DNA from: Bacillota bacterium | Lineage (GTDB): Bacteria > Bacillota > Clostridia > Lachnospirales > Lachnospiraceae | Direction of reading: 5' to 3' | Length of the DNA: 54,142 nucleotides | NCBI GenBank assembly: GCA_023421075.1 | Contig: JAEZUM010000073.1 | Span: forward strand, 1-54,142 | Part shown: positions 24,937-33,233 of the stretch, in pieces | How positions within the stretch are numbered: position 1 is the first letter of the stretch | How the letters are laid out: every line of letters begins with the position of its first letter | Made by a program: the position numbers and the translations under genes | Notes under the pieces: generated by a model | Told to the model about the DNA's origin: nothing | Database searches by the model: none | The model's input: only the letters and a program-made list of their open reading frames with translations

Positions 24937-25731
24937 TTATCTTGCATACCAAGGCTTTCTTGAAAGCTGAAGATCTAATGTATCATAAAGTGTAATCTGG
25001 TCGCCAAAGGTTACGATTGCATTCTCGATTTCTGCAAAAAACTTTCTTCTCTTATCATCCTCAATTGCGATGTGATCAGAATAGGTACCTAAGAGTGAAA
25101 CATATTCTTTGGCGTTAAAGGTTCTAGTTCTGTGATACAAGTGATAAGTAATATCTTCAAATCCATATTTTTTACCGATGTCGGCACGGCTTTTGGCTTG
25201 CTCTTCACGGTATTCTTCTTCATGCAAGGAACCGGGCATATATCTCGAATATATCTCCTGCATAGCGATATGGAGGGCTTCCTTCTCCTTGTCCTTAAAA
25301 GGATGATTGGCAAACCGAGCAAACACGCCACCACTTTTTAGAAGCTCATAGACCTTGGTATAACCTTTTTCTTCGGGGATCCAATGGAATGCTGAGGCTG
25401 AGAAAATGAGATCATAGGAGTTAGGCGGACATTCATAATCCTGAAAGGCCATATTAACAATCTTAAAATTTTCAAAGTTTTTGAATTTTTGTCGTGTATA
25501 CTCTGCCAGCTGATCACCTAACTCGATCGCAGTGAAGGAACAGTCTTTCTCAAGGATAGGAAGTGAGGCCTGCCCTGTTCCGATACCAATCTCCAGAACT
25601 TTACTCATGGGATTTATATCTTTATATGCAAAGATGTCTTGGTATAACTCCGGAACATATGTCGGACGCCATTTGTCATATTCCTTGCATACGGTGTTAA
25701 ATGTCTTTTCTAAACCCGCTATAATAGCCAT
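24937..25731 (-). CDS. Class I SAM-dependent methyltransferase
   Basis: A 264-residue protein with a seven-strand methyltransferase core. Motif I is VLEIGIGTGQASLPIL (residues about 44-59), the acidic end of strand 2 is FTAIELGDQLAEYTR, motif IV is YDLIFSASAFHWIPEEKGY and post-motif is LKSGGVFARF. The FHWI pattern places it with the UbiE/Methyltransf_11 group seen in many small-molecule methyltransferases. The substrate is unknown. It is followed by the DUF4037-like remnant, which suggests it was once the first gene of a longer operon. GGGGAG lies 10 bp before the ATG. Confidence 0.88.
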   Translation of the reverse strand: MAIIAGLEKTFNTVCKEYDKWRPTYVPELYQDIFAYKDINPMSKVLEIGIGTGQASLPILEKDCSFTAIELGDQLAEYTRQKFKNFENFKIVNMAFQDYECPPNSYDLIFSASAFHWIPEEKGYTKVYELLKSGGVFARFANHPFKDKEKEALHIAMQEIYSRYMPGSLHEEEYREEQAKSRADIGKKYGFEDITYHLYHRTRTFNAKEYVSLLGTYSDHIAIEDDKRRKFFAEIENAIVTFGDQITLYDTLDLQLSRKPWYAR

Positions 25732-25752
25732 AAATCATTAACTCCCCAAATA

Positions 25753-26646
25753 TTATTTTGTAATACATATCATCTCATCATAATTTAGAAATGCCAGATC
25801 ATCGATTAACAGAGAATTGATATCAACCGTTTTAACGGTTTGCAGATCATTTGATTCGCTCCAGATAGTGCCAAACCTTATCGATGGCACTTGCTTTAAA
25901 AGCTTCGTAAACAGTGAATGTAAAGTCTGATACTCCTCCAACATTTCTGCGTTTGTGTCATTCTCGGTTCTTTCAATTACATCATCGATTGCATTTGATT
26001 CAATGGGGATGGTAATCATATTTGATTCCTCTGCTTCAAAATCCTCATCTAAATTCAATAATTCTTTTAAAGGGATACTATTAGAGGAGAGATTGTTATC
26101 TTCTCCATTCAAGCTATAGATTAGTGATTCCTGCAGCAAATCGTTGTCTTTTATGTAATTGTGATAGGCAGTGCGTATTTTCATAAATTCAGGTTGTTCT
26201 TCAACGAGCAGGAACATATTGCTTATTTCATCATGCATGAGCTCGAATTGATGTTCTGCTTCCTCGTCTTTGAATTGTTCATGTATGAACTGTGATTGAT
26301 TTCTTTCGTAATCATAAATATGTTGATAAAAGGTATCTAGTTGATCGGAATATTCTGTACTGACTTGCTGAAAATCTTCTTTTTGCTGCTCGTATTCGGG
26401 TTGTTTCATCATAGTTCGAATCTGATAAAGACGATTCAGTTTCTCTTTTCTGGCTTCCTCTATCACCACTTGATACGCAATCCCTTTCTGAGAAGGGAAG
26501 GAACCCACAAGGGAGCCACAATTGCAATAGCCCTTTTGATAAGCCTTAAAGCCACAAAGATCATCATAAAACCTTTGATAACCCTCCTGAATCAGCTGCT
26601 TTTCGGCACATTCTTCTTTAATAAGAATTAAATTAAATCGACACAT
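25753..26646 (-). CDS. Hypothetical protein, acidic, CxC motif
   Basis: A 297-residue protein that I do not recognise. I choose ATG at 26646, with GGAGG 6 bp upstream, rather than a GTG 15 bp earlier. The N-terminus MCRFNLILIKEE and the motif YCNCGSLVGS (residues 40-49) are notable. Residues 60-150 are strongly helical and charged (EARKEKLNRLYQIRTMMKQ). Residues 165-245 are acidic and low in complexity. The C-terminal TVKTVDINSLLIDDLAFLNYDE looks like a short beta segment. No signal peptide or membrane helix is seen. It is 22 bp upstream of the methyltransferase gene, so probably in one operon. Confidence 0.6.
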   Translation of the reverse strand: MCRFNLILIKEECAEKQLIQEGYQRFYDDLCGFKAYQKGYCNCGSLVGSFPSQKGIAYQVVIEEARKEKLNRLYQIRTMMKQPEYEQQKEDFQQVSTEYSDQLDTFYQHIYDYERNQSQFIHEQFKDEEAEHQFELMHDEISNMFLLVEEQPEFMKIRTAYHNYIKDNDLLQESLIYSLNGEDNNLSSNSIPLKELLNLDEDFEAEESNMITIPIESNAIDDVIERTENDTNAEMLEEYQTLHSLFTKLLKQVPSIRFGTIWSESNDLQTVKTVDINSLLIDDLAFLNYDEMICITK

Positions 26647-26838
26647 AGATACCTCCACCACAAGATATTTTATTGAATAATAAATGTAAATGATTACCGG
26701 CCACTATAATATAGATTATATGTTACCATAAAACTACAAACATTACCATATAATTACATATTAAATATCAAATTTTTACAAAGTCAGTTTTTAATCATAG
26801 TAAAGAATTAGTCGTACTGAATCAGACGGAGATATCAC

Positions 26839-27708
26839 TTATAATCGGTATTGCAAATAGTCGATGAACTTTTTGGTTGCCAGGGAGAGGTTTTTCTTAT
26901 CACGATAAGCAATCCCGATGGTTCGGTATGCCGGGACATTAAGCTCTTTCGATATGATTCGATAAGGAATTCGTCTTAGAATAAGTTCCGGTAAGATACT
27001 GATTCCAAGACCACTTTCCACCATGGACATGATCGCATAATCATCCCATGTGGTGAAATGTATCTTGGGGGTAATTTGATTATGCTCAAAAATAGCAGAG
27101 ATTTCAGCATTTGCACCTTTTTCCAAAAGGATAAAGGGATCCTCACAGAGTGCAGAGACGGGAAAAAGTTCGCATTCAGCCATCGGGTGATCTTCCGGTA
27201 GAATCGCGAGCAGCTTATCCTGTTCCAGAAAAATAGTCTCCAGATCAGGACGAGTAGGTAATCTTAAAAATCCAAAGTCTACACGGCCATCCACAATCCA
27301 ATCTTCAATCTCTTTGTAATCACCCAACAATAATTCATATTCAATATGTGGAAAGTCCTTTTGAAATACTTTAATAATTTTGGGAAGCCAATGTGTTGCG
27401 ACACTGGAAAAGGTACCAATCCGAATCAAACCGGATTCAAGACCGTTCAATTCATCGATTTGCATCTGAAGCTTACCGAATTCAGTACATACATTTTTGG
27501 CATAGGGCAACAGCTTCAAGCCATCTGAGGTTAATCTGACACCGCTTCGATCACGTTCCAGGAGTGATATTTTCCATTCTTTTTCTAAGTCATTGATCAT
27601 ACGGCTGATTCCTGATTGAGAATAGGATAAAGCCTCAGCTGCTTTTGTAAAGCTTCCGTATTCCACTGTCTTTATAAATGCCTGATATTTTTGTATATTT
27701 CCATCCAT
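26839..27708 (-). CDS. LysR family transcriptional regulator
   Basis: A 289-residue LTTR of normal length. The N-terminal winged helix (residues 4-63) has the signature FIKTVEYGSFTKAAEALSYSQSGISRMINDLEKEW. A linker helix and a periplasmic-binding-like effector domain follow (LIRIGTFSSVATHWLPKIIKVF, then GLGISILPE near residue 235). It is divergent from an EamA/DMT transporter 150 bp away, the usual target arrangement, with a strong palindrome in between. By analogy it would activate the exporter in response to a small molecule that is not identifiable here. Confidence 0.92.
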   Translation of the reverse strand: MDGNIQKYQAFIKTVEYGSFTKAAEALSYSQSGISRMINDLEKEWKISLLERDRSGVRLTSDGLKLLPYAKNVCTEFGKLQMQIDELNGLESGLIRIGTFSSVATHWLPKIIKVFQKDFPHIEYELLLGDYKEIEDWIVDGRVDFGFLRLPTRPDLETIFLEQDKLLAILPEDHPMAECELFPVSALCEDPFILLEKGANAEISAIFEHNQITPKIHFTTWDDYAIMSMVESGLGISILPELILRRIPYRIISKELNVPAYRTIGIAYRDKKNLSLATKKFIDYLQYRL

Positions 27709-27803
27709 TTTAGACCCTCACATTTGAAATAGTCATACAAAGCATGCGAAACATTCGCTTTTCGAATTTATACCTCTATGATACGATAGCTTAGTGGAAA
27801 AAT

Positions 27804-27826
27804 CCAGAATTAAATATTAATTCTGG
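27804..27826. promoter_or_regulatory. Inverted repeat between the LysR and DMT genes
   Basis: CCAGAATTAA (27804-27813), three bases, then TTAATTCTGG (27817-27826) form a perfect 10-bp inverted repeat. It lies 36 bp before the start of the transporter gene and is a good candidate binding site for LysR or a similar regulator. Confidence 0.6.
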
Positions 27827-27862
27827 GTATTTCTTAGAATGAAAACATCAGGAGACAGTAAA

Positions 27863-28756
27863 ATGAAAAAGGCATATTTAAAATATATAATCGCATTGCT
27901 TTTATTCGGAACAAATGGAATTGTGGCCAGCAATATATCGCTTTCAAGCTATGAAATAGTATACTTACGTACCATGATCGGTAGTTGTTTACTGATTCTT
28001 ATTTTTGCGATTACCAAAGGGAAGCTCAGCATTTTTCAGAAGAAAATGCAATTACTATCGCTTGCAATATCAGGAATAGCTCTGGGAACTAGCTGGATCT
28101 TTCTTTATGAAGCGTATCAACAGATTGGAGTGAGCTTTGCTTCCTTAGCATATTATTGTGGACCGGTTATCGTAATGGTACTGGCTCCTATCTTATTTCA
28201 TGAGAGATTAACACTATCAAAGGGTGTTGGCTTTATCACCGTATTGGCAGGAATATTTTTAGTCAACGGCGAGCTTGCTGGGACGGGTGCGAATCGCTGG
28301 GGAATATTTTGCGGGGCTATGTCAGCACTGTTATATGCAGTTATGGTTATTTTCAACAAGAAGGCAAAGGATATTACAGGACTTGAGAATTCTATGCTTC
28401 AGCTACTCTTCAGTTTCTTAACGGTTGCAGTATACGTAATCTTTAGGCAAGGCTTGACGATACATATCAATCGAGCGGATATCATACCAGTACTGATCCT
28501 AGGACTTCTGAATACAGGAGTTGGGTGTTATCTGTACTTTTCATCCATAGGGCGTCTGGGTGTACAGACAGTAGCGATCTGTGGCTATCTGGAACCGCTC
28601 TCCGCGGTAGTATTCTCAGTGCTATTCTTAAGGGAAGGAATGTCATTAGCACAAGTGATCGGAGCAACTCTGATTCTGGGGGGAGCGGTCTCCGGGGAGC
28701 TGTTTGAATTTGGAAATAGAAGAGTAAGGCTAAGGCCACAGAAAAATCAGATCTAA
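27863..28756 (+). CDS. EamA/DMT family transporter
   Basis: A 297-residue membrane protein with ten helices in two EamA repeats (residues 5-135 and 145-290), as in drug/metabolite exporters such as YdcZ and RhaT-like proteins. Characteristic segments are ALLLFGTNGIVASN at the start and EPLSAVVFSVLFLREGMSLAQVIGATLILGG (E-P motif of the repeat) near the end. The start is the ATG at 27863 with AGGAG 9 bp upstream, rather than 27839. It is divergent from a LysR regulator. Substrate: amino acids, nucleosides or drugs are possible. Confidence 0.88.
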   Translation: MKKAYLKYIIALLLFGTNGIVASNISLSSYEIVYLRTMIGSCLLILIFAITKGKLSIFQKKMQLLSLAISGIALGTSWIFLYEAYQQIGVSFASLAYYCGPVIVMVLAPILFHERLTLSKGVGFITVLAGIFLVNGELAGTGANRWGIFCGAMSALLYAVMVIFNKKAKDITGLENSMLQLLFSFLTVAVYVIFRQGLTIHINRADIIPVLILGLLNTGVGCYLYFSSIGRLGVQTVAICGYLEPLSAVVFSVLFLREGMSLAQVIGATLILGGAVSGELFEFGNRRVRLRPQKNQI

Positions 28757-28827
28757 GTTATGATGGTTGCTTTATCATAATCTTGGGAATTATTACGCCG
28801 AAGTATAACCAAAATGTACAATCAAAT

Positions 28828-28882
28828 AAATAGATCCTATAACGTGGACTGTTAGAAATCCATGTATAGGATCTATTTTTTT
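28828..28882. terminator. Bidirectional terminator between DMT and LRR genes
   Basis: AAATAGATCCTATA (28828-28841) pairs perfectly with TATAGGATCTATTT (28865-28878) and continues into a T7 run. It separates convergent genes. Confidence 0.9.
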
Positions 28883-28924
28883 CATGACAATAGAAAGTTC
28901 GTATCGTGCCTTCTATCGATTATC

Positions 28925-31330
28925 TTATCTGCGTTCGATATAGGTGACAAATTCATTTGCATCAAAGAATAGTCTGGTATTACCATAGGTCATATGGTCA
29001 AGCGTTCGTTGATCCTGTTGATTGACATAAAACGTATCCGGAGTTCCCATCGCTTTAATCACTTCTTCCAGAGAGGATCCAAACTTTGCCTTTGGAGCGT
29101 TCTGTAATTTGACACCGATCGATAGGTTTAGTTTATTTTTGTTTTCCCATCCTACAAGCTTTTGGTATTCGTTAAAGGTTAATATTGTGTCACCATAGGT
29201 AAGGGTCGAGGGATAGGCTGAGTTATATGGACCGAGTCCGTCCGGAGTTCCGAAGGAATTTAATACATCGGTCAGGGAGGATCCGATTGTAATTGTCTTA
29301 TTGGAAGGTTTGGTTGTACCGTATTTGACCTTTAGGCAGCCTTTGTTCTCCCAACCGATTACCTTTTTGTCCTCACTAAATATGATTAACGAGCCATCGT
29401 AATATTCGAGATAGTTCGTTTGGAAAATATATAGCTCTGTAGCAGCGCCATACAATTCAAACGAATACGGTGTTTTCATAACCTTAATTACCTCCTCGAA
29501 GGTTGATCCTAAGGTGAAGGTACCGGAGTTGGTTTCATTACCATCTGAAACCTTTAATCCCGGATATAAACTTGTCCAGCCGAAGACGACCCATTCTGTG
29601 TCGATTTCTTTCAAATAGAGGGCAGCAGTATTCCAATTCCTGGGCCAGGGTTCCTTTTCGTAATACATAACATAGAAATACATATCGTCATGCCTGATTT
29701 TACCCGTATAAGCTGGTTTGCCCAGTATTTTATATACATCGGATTTACTGGTTCCGAGGGTGACGAATTTTGGTGTAGAAGGGGTCTTCGCAATAGCATG
29801 TGCCGAATTGGATTTCTCACTGTATATTTTTTTGGATTTGTCTTTGTAATAGGCTTTGACATTATAATAATAGGTTTTGTCTTTCGTAACTGAGGTATCA
29901 AAATAATATGGAGTAGTTATGCTTTTATAGAATTTATAAGTACCGGTTTTGGAGGTAGAACGATAGACATCATAGCCTTCTGCACCTCGTACACCGACCC
30001 AGTGAAGCTTAATTTGATTTTTACTTGCAGAGGAGGCTGTAATCTTTGGAGCTGCTATCTTAGGCTTTGCACTGATTACTTCAGAATAGCCGCTTTTCGA
30101 AGTATTATTCGTTGCAAGTACTTTATAATAATAGGTTGTATTACGATCCAAATTATAATCTTCATAGAAGGTGTCATTCACATCTGTGATAAATTTAAAG
30201 CCGCTGTTCGGCTTTGTGGATCGATAGAGATTGTAACCTTTAGCGTATTTTACCGGTTTCCAGGTTACCATGATACGATCGATCGCTGAAGGGACCGCAC
30301 TTAACGATTTTGGTGAGTAGGGTCTAACTGTCACAATGCATTTTGTTGACTTACTTCCTACAACCGCTGTGATCACTGCTGAACCAGGCTTAATTCCGGT
30401 AACAGATCCGTCTTGATCGACGGTAGCAACGAACGGATCGCTGCTGGACCAGAGAATCGTTCGATTTGCAGTCGTATTGGAAGGATAATACTGTAACGAT
30501 AAGTTATCACTTTTTCCGGAGGACAGAGTTAACAGTCTTTGCTTCATGATAATACCTTCCAGTGCAATGTCTGTATCAGAGGAGTTCGAGCGATAGGTAA
30601 ATGGGAGAAAATTTGTCTTACAGTAATAGGCTACATAAGTATCCTGATCGATTAACAAGGTTATGTTTGAACCATCAAAGACTCCACGCCCTATTGATTT
30701 CACACTTGCAGGCAGGTATAGGGAGTCTAGATTGGGGCAATTTTTAAAAGCTTCATTTCCAACGGTTGTTAATCCTTCGGGAATAATAACACTTTCCAGG
30801 CTGGTACATCCGTTAAAGGTACCACCACCGATTTCTTTAATATCTTTTGGAAGTCGAATACTTTTAATATTTGTGCACCCTTTGAATAGTGCAGGTCCGA
30901 TTTGTTTCACCGTGTCGGGAATGTAGACTTCCGTTAATGAGGTATTTCCATAAAAAATATTATTAGTAAGATTCGTAATTGTCTCGGGAATATATACACT
31001 TGTGACATGTTTACTATTATTAAATAGTTGATTAATATAGGTTACCTGATAGATGCCGCCTTCATAAGTAACCTCAGCCGGAATATGTAGCTCGGGAGAT
31101 AGATCCGGACCGGATTTCATATAGAGGACATCTACTGCTCCCTTTGTAGATTCTGTCGTTAGCTTCTTGATTTGATAGGTTATTATATTACCCATATATT
31201 CATATTTGAAAGAATCGTAGAGGCGAGGGGCTATCGTTGGTGAAATCTCCTGTGCGGAGGCTGATTTATCTTTTGATGTTAATGCAAATAAAATGATAAT
31301 AAAATAGATAACGAACCTGAGTTTTTTCAT
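28925..31330 (-). CDS. Secreted multidomain surface protein: LRR, Ig-like, two FN3 and four BamE-like repeats
   Basis: An 801-residue protein with a signal peptide (MKKLRFVIYFIIILFALTS, ends SASA). Residues about 65-225 form LRR_5 units (IPEGLTTVGNEAFKNCPNL), 265-335 a BIG_2 Ig-like domain (SKSTKCIVTV) and 340-515 two fibronectin III modules (YNLYRSTKPNSGFKFI, YDVYRSTSKTGTYKFY). Residues 525-801 form four repeats of 65-80 residues. Each repeat opens like IGSSLTDVLNSFGTPD and carries a middle YG...F strand and a GWENK end, reminiscent of the BamE/SmpA-like pattern GxSxxEVxxxLGxP. No sortase or SLH signal is seen. It is probably an exported adhesion or binding protein. Confidence 0.85.
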   Translation of the reverse strand: MKKLRFVIYFIIILFALTSKDKSASAQEISPTIAPRLYDSFKYEYMGNIITYQIKKLTTESTKGAVDVLYMKSGPDLSPELHIPAEVTYEGGIYQVTYINQLFNNSKHVTSVYIPETITNLTNNIFYGNTSLTEVYIPDTVKQIGPALFKGCTNIKSIRLPKDIKEIGGGTFNGCTSLESVIIPEGLTTVGNEAFKNCPNLDSLYLPASVKSIGRGVFDGSNITLLIDQDTYVAYYCKTNFLPFTYRSNSSDTDIALEGIIMKQRLLTLSSGKSDNLSLQYYPSNTTANRTILWSSSDPFVATVDQDGSVTGIKPGSAVITAVVGSKSTKCIVTVRPYSPKSLSAVPSAIDRIMVTWKPVKYAKGYNLYRSTKPNSGFKFITDVNDTFYEDYNLDRNTTYYYKVLATNNTSKSGYSEVISAKPKIAAPKITASSASKNQIKLHWVGVRGAEGYDVYRSTSKTGTYKFYKSITTPYYFDTSVTKDKTYYYNVKAYYKDKSKKIYSEKSNSAHAIAKTPSTPKFVTLGTSKSDVYKILGKPAYTGKIRHDDMYFYVMYYEKEPWPRNWNTAALYLKEIDTEWVVFGWTSLYPGLKVSDGNETNSGTFTLGSTFEEVIKVMKTPYSFELYGAATELYIFQTNYLEYYDGSLIIFSEDKKVIGWENKGCLKVKYGTTKPSNKTITIGSSLTDVLNSFGTPDGLGPYNSAYPSTLTYGDTILTFNEYQKLVGWENKNKLNLSIGVKLQNAPKAKFGSSLEEVIKAMGTPDTFYVNQQDQRTLDHMTYGNTRLFFDANEFVTYIERR

Positions 31331-31498
31331 TTAGAGCTCCATTCATGAAATAGTAATACAATTATGCTTTAGGGGATTACTTACAATCTAATCCTTCTTG
31401 ATTTTATCACATATAATACAGGATTCCTAATGCCTAATTATGTTAAGTGTTTCAATTCCATACAAGGGGCTGAAGGGGCTATCAAAAACCCGGGTATT

Positions 31499-31531
31499 AA
31501 AAAGCAGGTATCTTTTGAAAGATACCTGCTT
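31499..31531 (-). terminator. Terminator of the DUF6442-XRE operon
   Basis: A 13-14-bp stem of AAGCAGGTATCTT and its complement at 31502-31531, with a 4-nt or smaller loop, followed on the minus strand by five T (31503-31499). Confidence 0.9.
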
Positions 31532-31581
31532 ACCTTCTGTAATAATGCAAACACAGAATATTACATCCGATTGCATTATTC

Positions 31582-31791
31582 TTACTCAAAATAGAAGACC
31601 TCTTCGAAATTCTTATCTAGAGCAACGCAGATAAGCAGTGCTAATTTTGCGCTGGGACAAAATTGCAGGTTCTCTATAGAACTAATTGTTTGTCTTGAAA
31701 CACCTACGATTTCCGCTAATTCACCCTGTGAGATTCTACGTTCTGCTCGCCACATTCTTATTTTATTATTTAGTATTAATTCATTTTCCAT
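31582..31791 (-). CDS. XRE family helix-turn-helix regulator
   Basis: A 69-residue protein starting at ATG 31791; a longer in-frame version would begin inside the upstream gene. It is a compact Cro/CI-type HTH: NKIRMWRAERRISQGELAEIVGVSRQTISSIENLQFCPSAKLALLICVALDKNFEEVF. Such small regulators typically repress their own operon. It follows the DUF6442-like membrane gene after 5 bp, and the final stop precedes a strong terminator. Known pairs of XRE plus small membrane protein occur widely in Firmicutes; the trigger is unknown. Confidence 0.9.
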   Translation of the reverse strand: MENELILNNKIRMWRAERRISQGELAEIVGVSRQTISSIENLQFCPSAKLALLICVALDKNFEEVFYFE

Positions 31792-31796
31792 AGGGA

Positions 31797-32108
31797 TCAC
31801 CAGGTTTGCAGGATATAGCCAATAGTAAAGGCAATTGCCGCAATCATTCCGCAAACTGCCGATATTAAGGAATTTTTCGTCTTTAAATATCTATATTTAT
31901 AGATATATCCGACGCCCAAATAACCCCAAAATACCGCAAGTAAATCGTCTGCAGGTAAGCCTTTTGCTAATTTATAGATGATTAAAGCAATGAAAAAAAC
32001 ACAAAGCCCGATTTCGCCGAACCTTCTTGCTTTCATTTCAATGTATTGCTCACCTTCGTCCTTATTATTGGATTCTTTATTTCGTTTTAAGATTTCATCC
32101 CGATCCAT
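31797..32108 (-). CDS. DUF6442-like small membrane protein
   Basis: A 103-residue protein with a charged N-terminus (MDRDEILKRNKESNNKDEGEQYIEMKARRFG) and two to three helices (residues 33-50, 57-72 and 80-100). The DEGEQYIE...GE segment is typical of the DUF6442 family, usually encoded beside an XRE regulator as here. Its function is unknown. A good sigma-A promoter lies 34 bp upstream. GGAAGG precedes the ATG at 32108. Confidence 0.72.
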   Translation of the reverse strand: MDRDEILKRNKESNNKDEGEQYIEMKARRFGEIGLCVFFIALIIYKLAKGLPADDLLAVFWGYLGVGYIYKYRYLKTKNSLISAVCGMIAAIAFTIGYILQTW

Positions 32109-32489
32109 AATATTACCCTTCCTTCCATTATATGTATATCAATTGTAAGCCAAACCAATCAAAATGTCAAGTATGTAAGACATAAATATTTATATACTTG
32201 TCATTGAATGATAAGGCAAATTAAATATAGAGTAAATTGGAAAGCTAGAAGCAACTTACGTAACCAACTGAAGTTCGATCTTTTGACTTATATGATCGTA
32301 ACGAACGGTGGCATAAACTTATGATAATTCTTCATTTTTATGCTTGTTTGGTTATATTGTGTTATGTTAACCAAGTATATGATATAATTAAGCGTAATGA
32401 GGAAGTGCAAATATAATTAAGCAATAAAACGAATTACGCTAACTATAATATTAATATAGATCTGCCTCCGGGTTAACGAAAGGAGAAGT
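32109..32489. other. Intergenic region between DUF6442 operon and YesMN-type regulators
   Basis: It holds divergent signals: the DUF6442 promoter (32142-32170) and, for the response-regulator gene, a TATAAT at 32383-32388 preceded by the dyad TTGGTTA-N13-TAACCAA (32348-32374). A 12-bp palindrome ATAAATATTTAT lies upstream of the DUF6442 promoter. No small gene or structured RNA was seen. Confidence 0.55.
32142..32170 (-). promoter_or_regulatory. Promoter of the DUF6442-XRE operon
   Basis: On the minus strand TTGACA (32170-32165), a 17-bp spacer and TACAAT (32147-32142) make a near-consensus sigma-A promoter. CAAGTAT-type half sites on both sides of the -35 region could be the operator for the small XRE protein. 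Confidence 0.8.
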
Positions 32490-33230
32490 ATGATGTATCG
32501 ATTAGTAATAATTGATGATGAAGAGAAGATTTTGGAAGGTATTTCGGAATTGTTTCCTTGGAATAATATTGGTTTTCAGGTAGTGGCTCGATTTATTGAT
32601 GCAAAGAGTGCACTCGCTTATATTAAAAGTAATCCGGTGGATGTGGTAATGACAGACATCTCCATGCCTGAAATGAATGGGATCGAGCTGACCAAGGAGC
32701 TTAAGCAATTCCCGGATCTTAAAATTGTATTATTCAGTAGTTATAAGGATTATGACTATATGCGTGCCGCGATTCATTATGGAATCATTGATTATCTGCT
32801 TAAGCCGATTCGATATGACGAATTGGTTGCATGCTTTGATAAGATCAGAATTATACTGGATGAGAAGAATATCGTTGAGCCTGTAAAACCGAAAACCTAC
32901 TATAACGAAATTATCACGCGAGTCGACGAATACTTAAATAATAATTACCAGAAGGCTTCTTTGGAAGGTGCTGCTGAGATCGTTGGGCTCAGTCCGAATT
33001 ATCTGTCGAAGATATACAAAGAAAAATCCGGTTGCGGCTTTCTGGAGAGACTGAACCGGATTAAGATGGAAAAGGCCAGTGAGCTTTTAATGGATCCTAG
33101 CTATAAACATTATGAAATCGCATTTTATGTAGGATATGATAATCCAAAAAACTTTTCCAGGGCATTTAAGTCTTACTTTAATGTCAGTCCCATGGAGTAT
33201 AGAAATGGTCTAAGAAAGGAGAGTAATTAA
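32490..33230 (+). CDS. Response regulator, AraC-type output (YesN family)
   Basis: A 246-residue two-component regulator. The receiver domain (residues 3-120) has D56 in VVMTDISMPEMNG as the phospho-acceptor, with acidic IDDEEK at the start and K in LLKPIRYDELV. The AraC-type double HTH (residues 140-240) contains LEGAAEIVGLSPNYLSKIYKEKSG and the C-terminal YDNPKNFSRAFKSYFNVSPMEYR. The family controls carbohydrate transport and hydrolase operons. The next gene, 3 bp on, is its sensor kinase, and the ABC and GH43 genes follow. AAAGGAG precedes the ATG; either of two consecutive ATGs could serve. Confidence 0.93.
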   Translation: MMYRLVIIDDEEKILEGISELFPWNNIGFQVVARFIDAKSALAYIKSNPVDVVMTDISMPEMNGIELTKELKQFPDLKIVLFSSYKDYDYMRAAIHYGIIDYLLKPIRYDELVACFDKIRIILDEKNIVEPVKPKTYYNEIITRVDEYLNNNYQKASLEGAAEIVGLSPNYLSKIYKEKSGCGFLERLNRIKMEKASELLMDPSYKHYEIAFYVGYDNPKNFSRAFKSYFNVSPMEYRNGLRKESN

Positions 33231-33233
33231 TAA

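Noticed and set aside
25753..26646. Class II glutamine amidotransferase (because of the MCRF start)
   Set aside because: Apart from Cys-2 none of the glutaminase-domain motifs is visible, and the rest is helical and acidic.
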